Positions 33,964 through 41,968 of a DNA stretch of 46,699 nt are shown in pieces. This stretch comes from an uncultured Erysipelotrichaceae bacterium (lineage in GTDB: Bacteria > Bacillota_I > Bacilli_A > Erysipelotrichales > Erysipelotrichaceae). The notes under the pieces were generated by a model. That model had not been told where the DNA came from, did no database searches, and saw only the letters and a program-made list of their open reading frames with translations. The translations under genes were made by a program, and so were the position numbers. The stretch covers positions 1 to 46,699 of the forward strand of contig CACXCB010000042.1 in the NCBI GenBank assembly GCA_902766005.1, read 5' to 3'. The stretch's first letter is position 1. Each line of letters opens with the position of its first letter.

Positions 33964-34815
33964 ATGGTTATCGATATTCATACACATACATTTCCGGATA
34001 AAATTGCTGCATCGACGGTTCATAAGCTGGGGAATATTGCTCATACATTTCCACAGACCAACGCAACAAATATGCAGCTTTGTGAATCCATGAAAGAGGC
34101 AGGAATTGATATTTCAGTCATTCTGCCGGTAGCGACGCATCCGCGGCAGGTGGAAAAAATCAACCTTTCGGCACGGAGAATGAATGATTCCTTTGCGCAA
34201 ACCGGATTGTTTTCTCTTGGTGCAATGCACCCTGCTTATGAAAACTATGAAGAAGAGCTTGAAAAAATCAAGGAGAGCGGATTGAAAGGAATCAAGCTCC
34301 ATCCGGTATATCAGGGAATGGATATTGATGATCCTCACTGCATACGCCTGTTAAAAAAGGCGAGGGATCTGGATCTTTTGGTGGTGACACATGCAGGAGA
34401 GGATATCGGGTATCCCGGCGTATCGCACTGCTCTCCGAAAATGTGCAGAAATGTTCTGGATCAGATTCCGGATCTGAAATTCGTTCTTGCGCATATGGGC
34501 GGCTGGAACCAATGGGATGAGGTGCATAAATATCTTTTGGATACCGATGCATATCTGGATACGGCTTTCTCGGTTTATCCGGTGCATGCGTATGAAGATG
34601 CCTATTGGAAAGAGAATCATTTCCATCTGATGCAGAAAGAGGAGTTCCTGGAGATGATCAAGGTGTTTGGTGCAGACCGCATATTGTTCGGAACGGATTG
34701 CCCATGGGCAAACCAGAAGGAATATATGGATTTGATGAAGGATCTGCCTTTATCTGAAGAAGAGAGAAATAAAATATTCGGTGAAAATGCCAACAGACTG
34801 TTAAAGCTTGTCTGA
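33964..34815 (+). CDS. Amidohydrolase-superfamily enzyme (ACMSD/TatD-like barrel)
   Basis: A 283-residue TIM-barrel metal-dependent hydrolase. H6-x-H8 (VIDIHTHTFPD) begins the metal site, then GIKLHPVYQG, VVTHAGED, FVLAHMGGWNQWDE and the C-terminal LFGTDCPWANQ carrying the conserved Asp. This layout is that of amidohydrolase-2 enzymes (ACMSD, 2-pyrone-4,6-dicarboxylate hydrolase and similar). Substrate unknown. It starts three bases after the symporter stop, so uptake and conversion are linked. A terminator follows. Confidence 0.85.
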   Translation: MVIDIHTHTFPDKIAASTVHKLGNIAHTFPQTNATNMQLCESMKEAGIDISVILPVATHPRQVEKINLSARRMNDSFAQTGLFSLGAMHPAYENYEEELEKIKESGLKGIKLHPVYQGMDIDDPHCIRLLKKARDLDLLVVTHAGEDIGYPGVSHCSPKMCRNVLDQIPDLKFVLAHMGGWNQWDEVHKYLLDTDAYLDTAFSVYPVHAYEDAYWKENHFHLMQKEEFLEMIKVFGADRILFGTDCPWANQKEYMDLMKDLPLSEEERNKIFGENANRLLKLV

Positions 34816-34837
34816 AATTCTGCAGACAGGCTTTTTC
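34804..34837 (+). terminator. Terminator of the symporter-amidohydrolase operon
   Basis: AAGCTTGTCTG (34804-34814) pairs with CAGACAGGCTT (34823-34833) with one G-T pair, then a T-rich tract. It begins inside the last codons of the amidohydrolase. Confidence 0.8.
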
Positions 34838-34843
34838 TTCCTA

Positions 34844-34852
34844 TGATATAAT
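34844..34852 (+). promoter_or_regulatory. Extended -10 promoter of the kinase-hprK operon
   Basis: TGATATAAT ends 23 bases before the ATG at 34876, directly after the upstream terminator. Confidence 0.5.
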
Positions 34853-34875
34853 GGTACCGTCTGAGGAAAAGAAGC

Positions 34876-36360
34876 ATGCGAAATACAATATTGATTAACG
34901 GAATGATTTGGGGTGGAAGCATTCTGATGGCCTGCAATATCATTCGGTATTATAGGTTTATCGTATATGCAAAACAAAGAGGTGTAAAAGACCAGGATCT
35001 TTTTTTCCTTTGGACACCGTTCTTTCTGCTTGTTCTTTTTTTGGCAGGATATATAGGAATAGGCTTGTTTGGCGAGCCGGATTATCTTGTTGGGGCAATA
35101 TTGTTGGGTGGCAGCATATTTGTTTTTCTGATTCTGCGCATCATGCAGCAGATTGCGGAAAGAATCGCCCAGAATGAGGAATTAAAAGCTGCTTTGGATA
35201 CCGCCGAAAAGGCAAACGAGGCAAAGTCGGCTTTTCTTTCCAATATGTCCCATGATATCCGTACGCCGCTGAATGCAATTATTGGATATACGCATCTTTC
35301 TAAAAGGGAAGATATTACCCTTCAGGAGCTGAAAGACAACATGAAACGCATTGAACATTCCGGAAATCATCTTCTGGCATTGATCAATGATGTTCTGGAA
35401 ATGAGCAGAATCGAAAGCGGAAAGATGGAGCTGATTGAAACAAGAACGGACTTAATCAGAGTTTTGAATGAAACGGAAGACATATTTGCCAACCAGATGG
35501 CACAGAAAAACATCCGTTTTCATGTGCAGACAGAAGAGATACGGGAAAGACTGGTTTATTGTGACCGAAACCGCCTGGACCGCATTCTGCTCAACCTTCT
35601 CAGCAATGCCTATAAGTTCACGCCGGAAGGAGGAGAAATTACAGTCGTGCTGAAACAGACAGGTAAAACAGAGGATAAAGCTTCCTATGAATTGTCTGTC
35701 AAAGATACCGGAATAGGTATGAGCCCATCTTTTGTGGAACACCTGTTTACGCCTTTTGAGAGGGAGCGGACTTCCACCATCAGCCGCATACAGGGTACCG
35801 GCCTTGGCTTAAGCATCACCAAAAGCATTGTTTCGCTGATGAAGGGAACCATTGATGTACAAACAGAGGAAGGAAAGGGTACGGTGTTTACCGTTCATCT
35901 GACCTTTCGCCTGTATGAAAACCAGGATGAAGTTGTCCAAAAAGAATCGAAAACACGCTCTTATGACTTTTCGGGCATCAAGATACTGCTTGCAGAGGAC
36001 ATGGCTGTCAATCGGGAAATTGCCTCTGCCATATTAATGCATCTGGGCATTGTCGTAGAATCTGTGGAAAACGGATTACAGGCTGTTGAGAAACTGAAAC
36101 AGGCTGATCCCGGAGAGTTTCAGGCAGTGTTAATGGATATCCAGATGCCGGTTATGGATGGATATGAAGCGGCTAAGGCAATTCGTGCATTACAGGATCC
36201 TATGATCAGCCGTATTCCGATTCTGGTCTTAACTGCGAATGCTTTTGCGGAAGACAGGAAGAAGGCAATTGATGCGGGTATGAACGGGCATGTCTCCAAG
36301 CCTGTCAATCCGGATGAGCTTGCAGATTCTTTAGCTTGTGTTTTAGAGGAAGACAATTAG
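34876..36360 (+). CDS. Hybrid sensor histidine kinase with C-terminal receiver domain
   Basis: A 494-residue membrane kinase. Three hydrophobic segments (about 8-28, 43-64, 70-90) and a linker helix precede the HisKA domain with H126 in SNMSHDIRTPLN. The ATPase domain has NLLSNAYKFTPEGG, DTGIGM and GTGLGLSITKSIV. A receiver domain (from about 374, ILLAEDMAVNRE) has acceptor D421 in VLMDIQMPVMDG and the SKPVN lysine loop. There is no outer sensor domain, HPt domain or cognate DNA-binding regulator in the window, so output is unknown. GAGGA precedes the ATG. hprK follows after 13 bases without a terminator, making a shared mRNA likely. Confidence 0.9.
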   Translation: MRNTILINGMIWGGSILMACNIIRYYRFIVYAKQRGVKDQDLFFLWTPFFLLVLFLAGYIGIGLFGEPDYLVGAILLGGSIFVFLILRIMQQIAERIAQNEELKAALDTAEKANEAKSAFLSNMSHDIRTPLNAIIGYTHLSKREDITLQELKDNMKRIEHSGNHLLALINDVLEMSRIESGKMELIETRTDLIRVLNETEDIFANQMAQKNIRFHVQTEEIRERLVYCDRNRLDRILLNLLSNAYKFTPEGGEITVVLKQTGKTEDKASYELSVKDTGIGMSPSFVEHLFTPFERERTSTISRIQGTGLGLSITKSIVSLMKGTIDVQTEEGKGTVFTVHLTFRLYENQDEVVQKESKTRSYDFSGIKILLAEDMAVNREIASAILMHLGIVVESVENGLQAVEKLKQADPGEFQAVLMDIQMPVMDGYEAAKAIRALQDPMISRIPILVLTANAFAEDRKKAIDAGMNGHVSKPVNPDELADSLACVLEEDN

Positions 36361-36373
36361 AAAAGAGGATAGA

Positions 36374-37312
36374 ATGTCTGAAATCGTATATGATAAAAAA
36401 GTGACCGTCAGGAAAATCATGGAGTTTTTCTCGCTGGAACAATTGACGGGAAACCAATCTGCATTAGACCGTTGGACGGTTGTACCGGATATCAACCGGC
36501 CGGGTTTTGAACTGTGTGGTTTTTTCAAGCCGACAGAACCGAGAAGAATTGTCGTGATCGGAAATAAGGAAACACAGTTTATTCAGCAGATGAGCGAAAA
36601 AGACCAGAGAGAAAGATATCCGATGCTGACGGATGGATTGACACCATGCATTATCATCACCAAAAATAATGCCCTTCCTCCGATTTTGAAAGAAATAGCC
36701 GATGCGAATAATTTCCCGGTTTTACGGACTTCCATGGAAACATTCCGCCTGGTGACGGATATTATTACCTATCTTGATGAGAAGCTTGCTCCTGAAGCGA
36801 CAATGTCAGGCGTTCTCATGAATGTGTACGGCAGCGGCGTATTATTGACAGGCGAGAGCGGCATGGGCAAATCTGAAACTGCCCTTGACTTGATTCGCGA
36901 TCATCAGGTGCTGATTGCGGATGACCGTGTGGATGTTCAGCATATTCACAATAAAGTCATCGGACATGCACCGGATATTATTAAAGGGCTTTTGGAAATC
37001 CGCGGTATCGGTATTATTGATGTTGAAAAGATGTTCGGTGCTTCCGCTCTTGGTGACAGTGTGGAGATCGAACTGGTTATCAAGCTTGTTCCGTATGAAA
37101 GAAATGCGGAATACAACCGCATCGGTGATGAGACTATGCGTTATACAAAGATTCTCGATGTTCTGGTGCCGACATTTGTCATCCCTATTACCGCCGGCCG
37201 AAATGTGTCAGTGCTTGTGGAATCGGCGGTAACCAACTTCCGTCTGCAGAAGGCAGGCTTCAGCAGTTCTGAGGAAATCCGCAACCGGTTCAAAGACCAT
37301 GCAGGAGAATAG
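36374..37312 (+). CDS. hprK: HPr kinase/phosphorylase
   Basis: A 312-residue enzyme, normal length, that phosphorylates and dephosphorylates Ser46 of HPr and so controls carbon catabolite repression. The N-terminal domain (1-130) is followed by the kinase core: Walker A GESGMGKSE (160-168), LIADDRVDV, and the HPrK signature EIRGIGIIDVEKMFG. Oddity: where Bacillus-type enzymes have a His before GVL, this protein reads TMSGVL with S145. GAGGA lies before the ATG. It is followed after one base by a PpaX-like phosphatase gene, as in other Bacillota. Confidence 0.96.
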   Translation: MSEIVYDKKVTVRKIMEFFSLEQLTGNQSALDRWTVVPDINRPGFELCGFFKPTEPRRIVVIGNKETQFIQQMSEKDQRERYPMLTDGLTPCIIITKNNALPPILKEIADANNFPVLRTSMETFRLVTDIITYLDEKLAPEATMSGVLMNVYGSGVLLTGESGMGKSETALDLIRDHQVLIADDRVDVQHIHNKVIGHAPDIIKGLLEIRGIGIIDVEKMFGASALGDSVEIELVIKLVPYERNAEYNRIGDETMRYTKILDVLVPTFVIPITAGRNVSVLVESAVTNFRLQKAGFSSSEEIRNRFKDHAGE

Positions 37313-37313
37313 G

Positions 37314-37964
37314 ATGAATACAACGGCTGTATTGTTTGATCTGGACGGGACACTGATGGACAGCCATCGCATGGTAATTCAGTGTTTTGCACATCTGTTT
37401 GAAAAGTACGGGGATATAAAGAATTTTACCCCGGAGATACAGAATGAAGTATTCGGCCCGCCGCTGCATGTAGAGATGGAAAAACACTTTCAAAATCAGG
37501 ACCCGGATTTCATGGTACGGGAGTATCGGGATTTTCAGCAGTCTCAGACATGGGATGATGTGATGGAGTTGTTTCCGCATGCGATTGAGACATTATCCTT
37601 TCTGCAGAAAAATAAAATCCTCATGGGAATTGTGTCTTCACGGATCACGAATTCTTGCAATGAGTGGCTGCATAAATTCGGTATAGCTTCCTATTTTTCG
37701 GTAGTTTTGGGCAGAGATCTTTTTGAAAAGGCCAAACCGGACCCGGATGGCATACTGGATGCGTGCAGAATACTGCATGCCGAGCCGAAACAGTGCATAT
37801 ATGTCGGGGACAATGCTTCGGATGTGATAGCTGCAAAAAGAGCAGGGGTATATTCCGTAGGTTTCATTTCAGAGGAATCTGCCAGAGAAGCCATTCTGAA
37901 AACAGATCCGGATGCATGTATCCGTGATCTGATTGAATTAATTGATATTGTGAAAGGAAGATAA
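37314..37964 (+). CDS. ppaX: HAD-superfamily phosphatase, PpaX-like
   Basis: A 216-residue HAD hydrolase with D9-x-D11 (LFDLDGT), motif II GIVSSR, motif III lysine in EKAKPDPDGI, and motif IV VGDNASDVIAAKRAG. In Bacillus, PpaX hydrolyses pyrophosphate released by HPr phosphorylase, and the direct neighbourhood of hprK supports that here. A general phosphoglycolate-phosphatase-like role cannot be excluded from the sequence alone. The ATG at 37314 is one base after the hprK stop; AGGAG lies within the end of hprK. Confidence 0.8.
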   Translation: MNTTAVLFDLDGTLMDSHRMVIQCFAHLFEKYGDIKNFTPEIQNEVFGPPLHVEMEKHFQNQDPDFMVREYRDFQQSQTWDDVMELFPHAIETLSFLQKNKILMGIVSSRITNSCNEWLHKFGIASYFSVVLGRDLFEKAKPDPDGILDACRILHAEPKQCIYVGDNASDVIAAKRAGVYSVGFISEESAREAILKTDPDACIRDLIELIDIVKGR

Positions 37965-37965
37965 A

Positions 37966-38232
37966 ATGAATATTCAGAAGGATTATGAGGCCATTATCCA
38001 ATGGAAAAAGCAGGAACATCATATCAACGGATGGAATGTCATGGACCTGAGTTGTGAGGGCCTTTTGGAAGAGACGGAAACAAATAATGTCAAAGCATGT
38101 ATCGAGGCAATGAAAGGATGCATGCTGGAGGGAGATTCCTTTCTGACGGATGAAAATCTGAAAACCAGAAAGTTTGCGGTCAGATACTATTGTGATAATC
38201 TGAGCGAGAGCCGTAGAAAGATGTTCTGGTGA
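37966..38232 (+). CDS. Small hypothetical protein
   Basis: An 88-residue soluble protein, not recognised. It looks mostly helical (DYEAIIQWKKQEHHINGW, NNVKACIEAMKGCMLEGDSF) with a charged C-terminus ending RRKMFW. It starts one base after the ppaX-like stop with AAGGAAG as ribosome site, and the GH1 gene starts three bases after its stop. Position inside a tight operon between hprK/ppaX and a 6-phospho-beta-glucosidase argues that it is real; no function can be proposed. Confidence 0.55.
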   Translation: MNIQKDYEAIIQWKKQEHHINGWNVMDLSCEGLLEETETNNVKACIEAMKGCMLEGDSFLTDENLKTRKFAVRYYCDNLSESRRKMFW

Positions 38233-38235
38233 GAT

Positions 38236-39591
38236 ATGTTTTATTGGGGTAATTCCGTTTCCAGCATGCAGACGGAAGGCGGCTGGAATGAAGGTGGAAA
38301 GTCATTATCCGTATATGATATTGTAGAACCTGCTGAAAACCGCAGTGACTGGCATTTTGCCAATGACAACTATCATCATTTTGAGGAAGACCTGGATCTG
38401 ATGAAGGATCTGGGAATGAATATGTACCGCATACAGATTTCCTGGTCCAGGTGTGTAAAGGACGGGGATGGTGAATGGAATGAGGAAGGCCTGCAGTATT
38501 ATGACAGGCTGATTGATGCCATGATTGAAAGAGGCCTTGAACCGATGGTATGCCTGTATCATTTTGACATGCCTCTTGCCTTGGCTGAAAAGCATAACGG
38601 CTTTTTGTCAAGATATGTAGTGGATGCATTTGTACGTTTCGGCAAGGGGATCATCGATCGCTTTGCTTCCAAAGTAAAATACTGGCTGACCTTCAATGAG
38701 CAGAACCTGTATTGGCAGCCGGCGATCGCCTTCAGGATTGCCGGATACCTGCAGGGAGATAAGACAGTGGATGAACTGTATCAGATCGGCCATCATGTCA
38801 TGGTTGCCCATGTCAAAATGGTAAAGTACCTGCATGAAACAACCGATGCACACATCGGCGGAATGCTTGCTTACAGTGAAGTGTATCCGGCAACATGCAG
38901 ACCGGAAGATATCCAGGCAGCAAGAAAATGGGATACCTTCTGCAACAGGACATTATTGGATGTATTCGCAAAGGGAGAGTATTCCCGTGAGATGATGCAA
39001 TGGGTGAAAACCCATAACATCGATATGGATGTCACGGAAGAAGATTTGGAACTGTTCAGAAATCATCATGAAGATTATCTGGCATTCAGCTATTACTCTT
39101 CGAGCACACTTGATGCTTCTTCCATTCCTGCAGATACAACCCCGAATTACTATATGATGTATGGTAAAAAGGATAATCCATATCTGCAGACAACAGAATG
39201 GAATTGGCAGATTGATCCGCTCGGATTCAGGGATGTCCTGAACAAGATTTACCAGAATTATCATCTTCCTGTCTTTCCGATAGAAAACGGCATCGGTGTG
39301 CAGGAAGAATGGGACGGTATTCACGAGATAGAAGATGATTACCGCATTGATTATCATAAAAATCATATCCGGGCGATGAAAGAAGCAATCCAGACCGACG
39401 GTGTGGAAGTGCTCGGATATCTTGGCTGGGGATTAATTGACATTCTGAGCTCGCAAGGAGATATGCGCAAACGCTATGGCGTCGTGTATGTCAATCGTAC
39501 AAATCATGATTTGCGGGATATGAAAAGGGTGCCGAAAAAGAGCTATCACTGGCTGAAAAAAGTTATCGCTTCAAACGGAGAGGATCTCTGA
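38236..39591 (+). CDS. GH1 6-phospho-beta-glucosidase-like glycosidase
   Basis: A 451-residue family 1 glycoside hydrolase. YWGNSVSSMQTEGG is the N-terminal signature, with acid/base E155 (LTFNEQN) and nucleophile E350 (FPIENGIG). Near the C-terminus SSQGDMRKRYGVVYVN has the Ser, Lys (K412) and Tyr (Y414) that bind the 6-phosphate in phospho-beta-glycosidases. It should split sugar phosphates imported by a PTS, such as cellobiose 6-phosphate. No PTS permease is in the window, but the following gene contains an EIIB-like domain. Last gene of the kinase-hprK operon; no strong ribosome site, so coupled translation is likely. Confidence 0.88.
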   Translation: MFYWGNSVSSMQTEGGWNEGGKSLSVYDIVEPAENRSDWHFANDNYHHFEEDLDLMKDLGMNMYRIQISWSRCVKDGDGEWNEEGLQYYDRLIDAMIERGLEPMVCLYHFDMPLALAEKHNGFLSRYVVDAFVRFGKGIIDRFASKVKYWLTFNEQNLYWQPAIAFRIAGYLQGDKTVDELYQIGHHVMVAHVKMVKYLHETTDAHIGGMLAYSEVYPATCRPEDIQAARKWDTFCNRTLLDVFAKGEYSREMMQWVKTHNIDMDVTEEDLELFRNHHEDYLAFSYYSSSTLDASSIPADTTPNYYMMYGKKDNPYLQTTEWNWQIDPLGFRDVLNKIYQNYHLPVFPIENGIGVQEEWDGIHEIEDDYRIDYHKNHIRAMKEAIQTDGVEVLGYLGWGLIDILSSQGDMRKRYGVVYVNRTNHDLRDMKRVPKKSYHWLKKVIASNGEDL

Positions 39592-39593
39592 GA

Positions 39594-39617
39594 CAGCCGG
39601 AAACGGCTGCCTTTTTA
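39594..39617 (+). terminator. Terminator of the kinase-hprK-GH1 operon
   Basis: CAGCCG/CGGCTG stem with a stable GAAA tetraloop, followed by CCTTTTT. Confidence 0.8.
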
Positions 39618-39638
39618 TCAAGAAATGACGTATTTCAT

Positions 39639-39667
39639 AAGACAAAAGGACAGGCTGATAGTATAAT
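39639..39667 (+). promoter_or_regulatory. Promoter of the EIIB-ROK gene
   Basis: AAGACA (39639-39644) and TATAAT (39662-39667) are separated by 17 bases, 22 bases before the ATG at 39690. Confidence 0.5.
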
Positions 39668-39689
39668 TGAAACAGGAGAAGGAAGAATT

Positions 39690-41084
39690 ATGGAAGCAGA
39701 CGTCAAAAAAGAGTTTATCCAGTGGATATTAAATGATGCCAATATCAAAGAAAATGTGACATATTTTGAAGAACCGCATGAGTTTATTCAGATTGAAGGT
39801 GAATATGCAAATGCAATTGTTGATTTTTATCAGGCGCAATTTCTTCTGACAGAACTGACGATTACCGATAAAAAGAACGATGCCATTCTTTTCTATCTGC
39901 ATTTTGAACTGACAGATCTTGAACATGCAAAAAATCTTTTCAGGGAAATGATGGAATGCTTTGACAAGCAAAAATCCTCGGAAAAGATACGCATCATGAT
40001 CTGCTGTTCCAGTGCTTTGACTTCCTCTTTCTTTACAACCCGTATCAGGGAAATCTCCGACTACATCAATAAGGACTATGAATTTGAAGCCGTCTCATAC
40101 AATCTGCTGTTTGAGAAAGGCTTTGACAGCGATATTGTTCTGCTTGCTCCGCAGATTGCATTTCATTTAAAGGAAGTCAAAGCGGTATTGAAGAATGCGA
40201 TTGTATTGAAAATTCCGGTGAATGTATTTGCTACATATGACTGTCATGCCCTCATTGAGATGGTGGACAAAGTTTTATCCTCGAAAAGGAGCGGCATTGC
40301 CCAAGAGATCAGACCGAGCGAGTCGATCAAGCTTCTCAATGATATCAACCTGCTGGTCATCATCGTCATCTGCGAGTTCAATTCCAAGAGAATCATGTAC
40401 CGCATGTATGAGCATGGGGAAATCGTCCGCGAGAATACCATTCTGAAACAGAAGTACTATATATCCGATCTGGAGGACCTGATTGATGTCCTTTCAACCG
40501 TACACAGAATTGATCATATCAGCATCTGCACACCGGGTGTCATCGATAACGGACGCCTGACTTTCAAGGAATCGCAGATTTATGATGTTGATGTTAAATC
40601 CAAAATCGAACAGAAGTACAATGTAACATGCTGTCTCGTGAATGATGCCAATGCAATGGCAGTGGGCTTCTATGGCATGAATGAAAAATACAAATGCCTG
40701 AGTTTCTATTTCCACCCAAGAGCAGGAAGATTTGCGGGTATCGGCAATGTTATTAACGGCAGACTTCATACGGGCAGAAACAATCTGGCCGGCGAGATGC
40801 AGTATCTTGTCAATTCATTGCGCTTCTCGGATGATCCCCAATCCCTTGCTTTGACACCGGAAGGCATGCTGGAACTGCTGACACAGTATATTACCGCAGT
40901 AATCAGCTGTGTTGATCCGCAGGCAATCGTCATCTATTGCGATATGCTCGCAGATGTCGAACAGCTGAAAAAGAGACTGTCGAAAACATTCCGTGCAGAG
41001 TTTATTCCCGATCTCATCAAAGTGGATGATGTTGTGGAATATATGTTCTATGGCGGCGCATTGTTAGGAATGGAAATGCAATAA
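39690..41084 (+). CDS. Fusion protein: unknown N-terminal domain, PTS EIIB-like domain, degenerate ROK domain
   Basis: A 464-residue soluble protein. Residues 1-97 form an alpha/beta region I do not recognise. Residues 99-193 resemble PTS lactose/cellobiose EIIB: RIMICCSSALTSSF aligns with the EIIB phosphocysteine loop, C105 at the phosphorylated position, and IVLLAPQIAFHL matches its second conserved stretch. Residues 219-464 resemble a ROK kinase/regulator domain (ISICTPGVIDNG, LVNDANAMAVGFYG with D319, NLAGEMQYL), but the first ATP loop DxG and the CxCGxxGC zinc motif are absent. There is no DNA-binding motif. It probably senses PTS phosphorylation or sugar. The gene follows the 6-phospho-beta-glucosidase and has AGGAGAAGG before the ATG. 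Confidence 0.7.
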   Translation: MEADVKKEFIQWILNDANIKENVTYFEEPHEFIQIEGEYANAIVDFYQAQFLLTELTITDKKNDAILFYLHFELTDLEHAKNLFREMMECFDKQKSSEKIRIMICCSSALTSSFFTTRIREISDYINKDYEFEAVSYNLLFEKGFDSDIVLLAPQIAFHLKEVKAVLKNAIVLKIPVNVFATYDCHALIEMVDKVLSSKRSGIAQEIRPSESIKLLNDINLLVIIVICEFNSKRIMYRMYEHGEIVRENTILKQKYYISDLEDLIDVLSTVHRIDHISICTPGVIDNGRLTFKESQIYDVDVKSKIEQKYNVTCCLVNDANAMAVGFYGMNEKYKCLSFYFHPRAGRFAGIGNVINGRLHTGRNNLAGEMQYLVNSLRFSDDPQSLALTPEGMLELLTQYITAVISCVDPQAIVIYCDMLADVEQLKKRLSKTFRAEFIPDLIKVDDVVEYMFYGGALLGMEMQ

Positions 41085-41108
41085 AAAATCAGGCAATGCC
41101 TGATTTTT
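41084..41108. terminator. Bidirectional terminator between the ROK fusion gene and luxS
   Basis: AAAAATCAGGC (41084-41094) pairs perfectly with GCCTGATTTTT (41098-41108), giving T-runs on both strands for the convergent genes. Confidence 0.9.
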
Positions 41109-41588
41109 CTATTCCCGATACTGCAGATGTTTTTCGTCAATCTTTTTCAAAGTGTTGTCGAGATACCGTTTTGCGACCCATTTAGCCATAGGCAGGTTCT
41201 GATCAAGGTAATTGCCGCACTCATCTGCTTTTGCACCGGGGATTTCACCTTCAAAGTCTCTGATAAATGAAAACATCTCAGTCACAAGATCAACAATATC
41301 CCTTGAAGAAAGATCTCCTTCCAATAACAGATAGAAACCTGTTCTGCAGCCCATCGGTCCGAAGTAGACGGTTCTGTCTTTCCATAGCGAATGGTTTCTC
41401 ATAAACGTTGCACCGAGATGCTCGATTGTATGGGTTTCCGCTGTGTTTAACACCGGCTCCTTATTCGGGGTGGTCAAACGAAGATCAAAGGTAGTGATGA
41501 CGGTATCCTTGAACCTGTCTTTGCGGGATACATAGATTCCCGGTTCCAGGACAAGATGGTTTACGGTAAAGCTTGCTATTTTTTCCAT
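41109..41588 (-). CDS. luxS: S-ribosylhomocysteine lyase
   Basis: A 159-residue enzyme, normal length. It cleaves S-ribosylhomocysteine to homocysteine and DPD, the precursor of autoinducer 2. Metal ligands are H53 and H57 (HTIEHLGATFMRN) and C124 (DECGNY); the catalytic Cys is C81 in GPMGCRTGF. GGAGAAAG precedes the ATG on the minus strand. It stands alone, convergent with the ROK fusion gene. The nucleosidase-like gene at 16210 could in principle supply ribosylhomocysteine, but that enzyme's specificity is not known. Confidence 0.97.
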   Translation of the reverse strand: MEKIASFTVNHLVLEPGIYVSRKDRFKDTVITTFDLRLTTPNKEPVLNTAETHTIEHLGATFMRNHSLWKDRTVYFGPMGCRTGFYLLLEGDLSSRDIVDLVTEMFSFIRDFEGEIPGAKADECGNYLDQNLPMAKWVAKRYLDNTLKKIDEKHLQYRE

Positions 41589-41667
41589 TATTCTTTCTCC
41601 ATTGTTACAGTATACAGGAAAAAAAGAGGAATTGTTCCATAAATCTGATTGTGTTTATCATTTGTTG

Positions 41668-41676
41668 TGATATAAT
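41668..41676 (+). promoter_or_regulatory. Extended -10 promoter of the secG-rnr-smpB operon
   Basis: TGATATAAT lies 31 bases before the secG ATG at 41708. TTGTGT at 41649 is a possible weak -35. Confidence 0.55.
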
Positions 41677-41707
41677 ACATACGCAAAAAAGCGAAAGGAG
41701 TATTCTG

Positions 41708-41929
41708 ATGCTTGACGCATTGTTAATGATTGTATCGGCAGCCTTGATTATTTTATCCTTGTTGCAGAGCGGAAAATCTGATGGTATTTCAGGTGCGTTT
41801 ACCGGAAACGGCGGATTGAACTTATTTGCCAACACGAAGGAAAGAGGATCTGAAAAAGTGATCTCAAATATGACATTGGTGCTTGGAATCGTATTCTTTG
41901 CATTGGTGATTTTAATCAGGATCGTTTAA
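41708..41929 (+). CDS. secG: Preprotein translocase subunit SecG
   Basis: A 73-residue membrane protein with two hydrophobic helices (about 2-18 and 52-72) and the conserved linker LLQSGKSDGISGAFTGNGG. It is the small accessory subunit of the SecYEG channel. AAAGGAG at 41694-41700 fixes the ATG at 41708; the frame is open further upstream but those codons include the promoter. rnr follows 39 bases later, an arrangement common in Bacillota (secG-rnr-smpB). Confidence 0.93.
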   Translation: MLDALLMIVSAALIILSLLQSGKSDGISGAFTGNGGLNLFANTKERGSEKVISNMTLVLGIVFFALVILIRIV

Positions 41930-41968
41930 TTTGGCCGGTATAGACCGGTTTTTCATTTGGAGAAGAAT

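Noticed and set aside
41573..41707. N-terminal extension of SecG from the upstream open frame
   Set aside because: The added codons cover the promoter and differ from SecG. A strong AAAGGAG selects the ATG at 41708.
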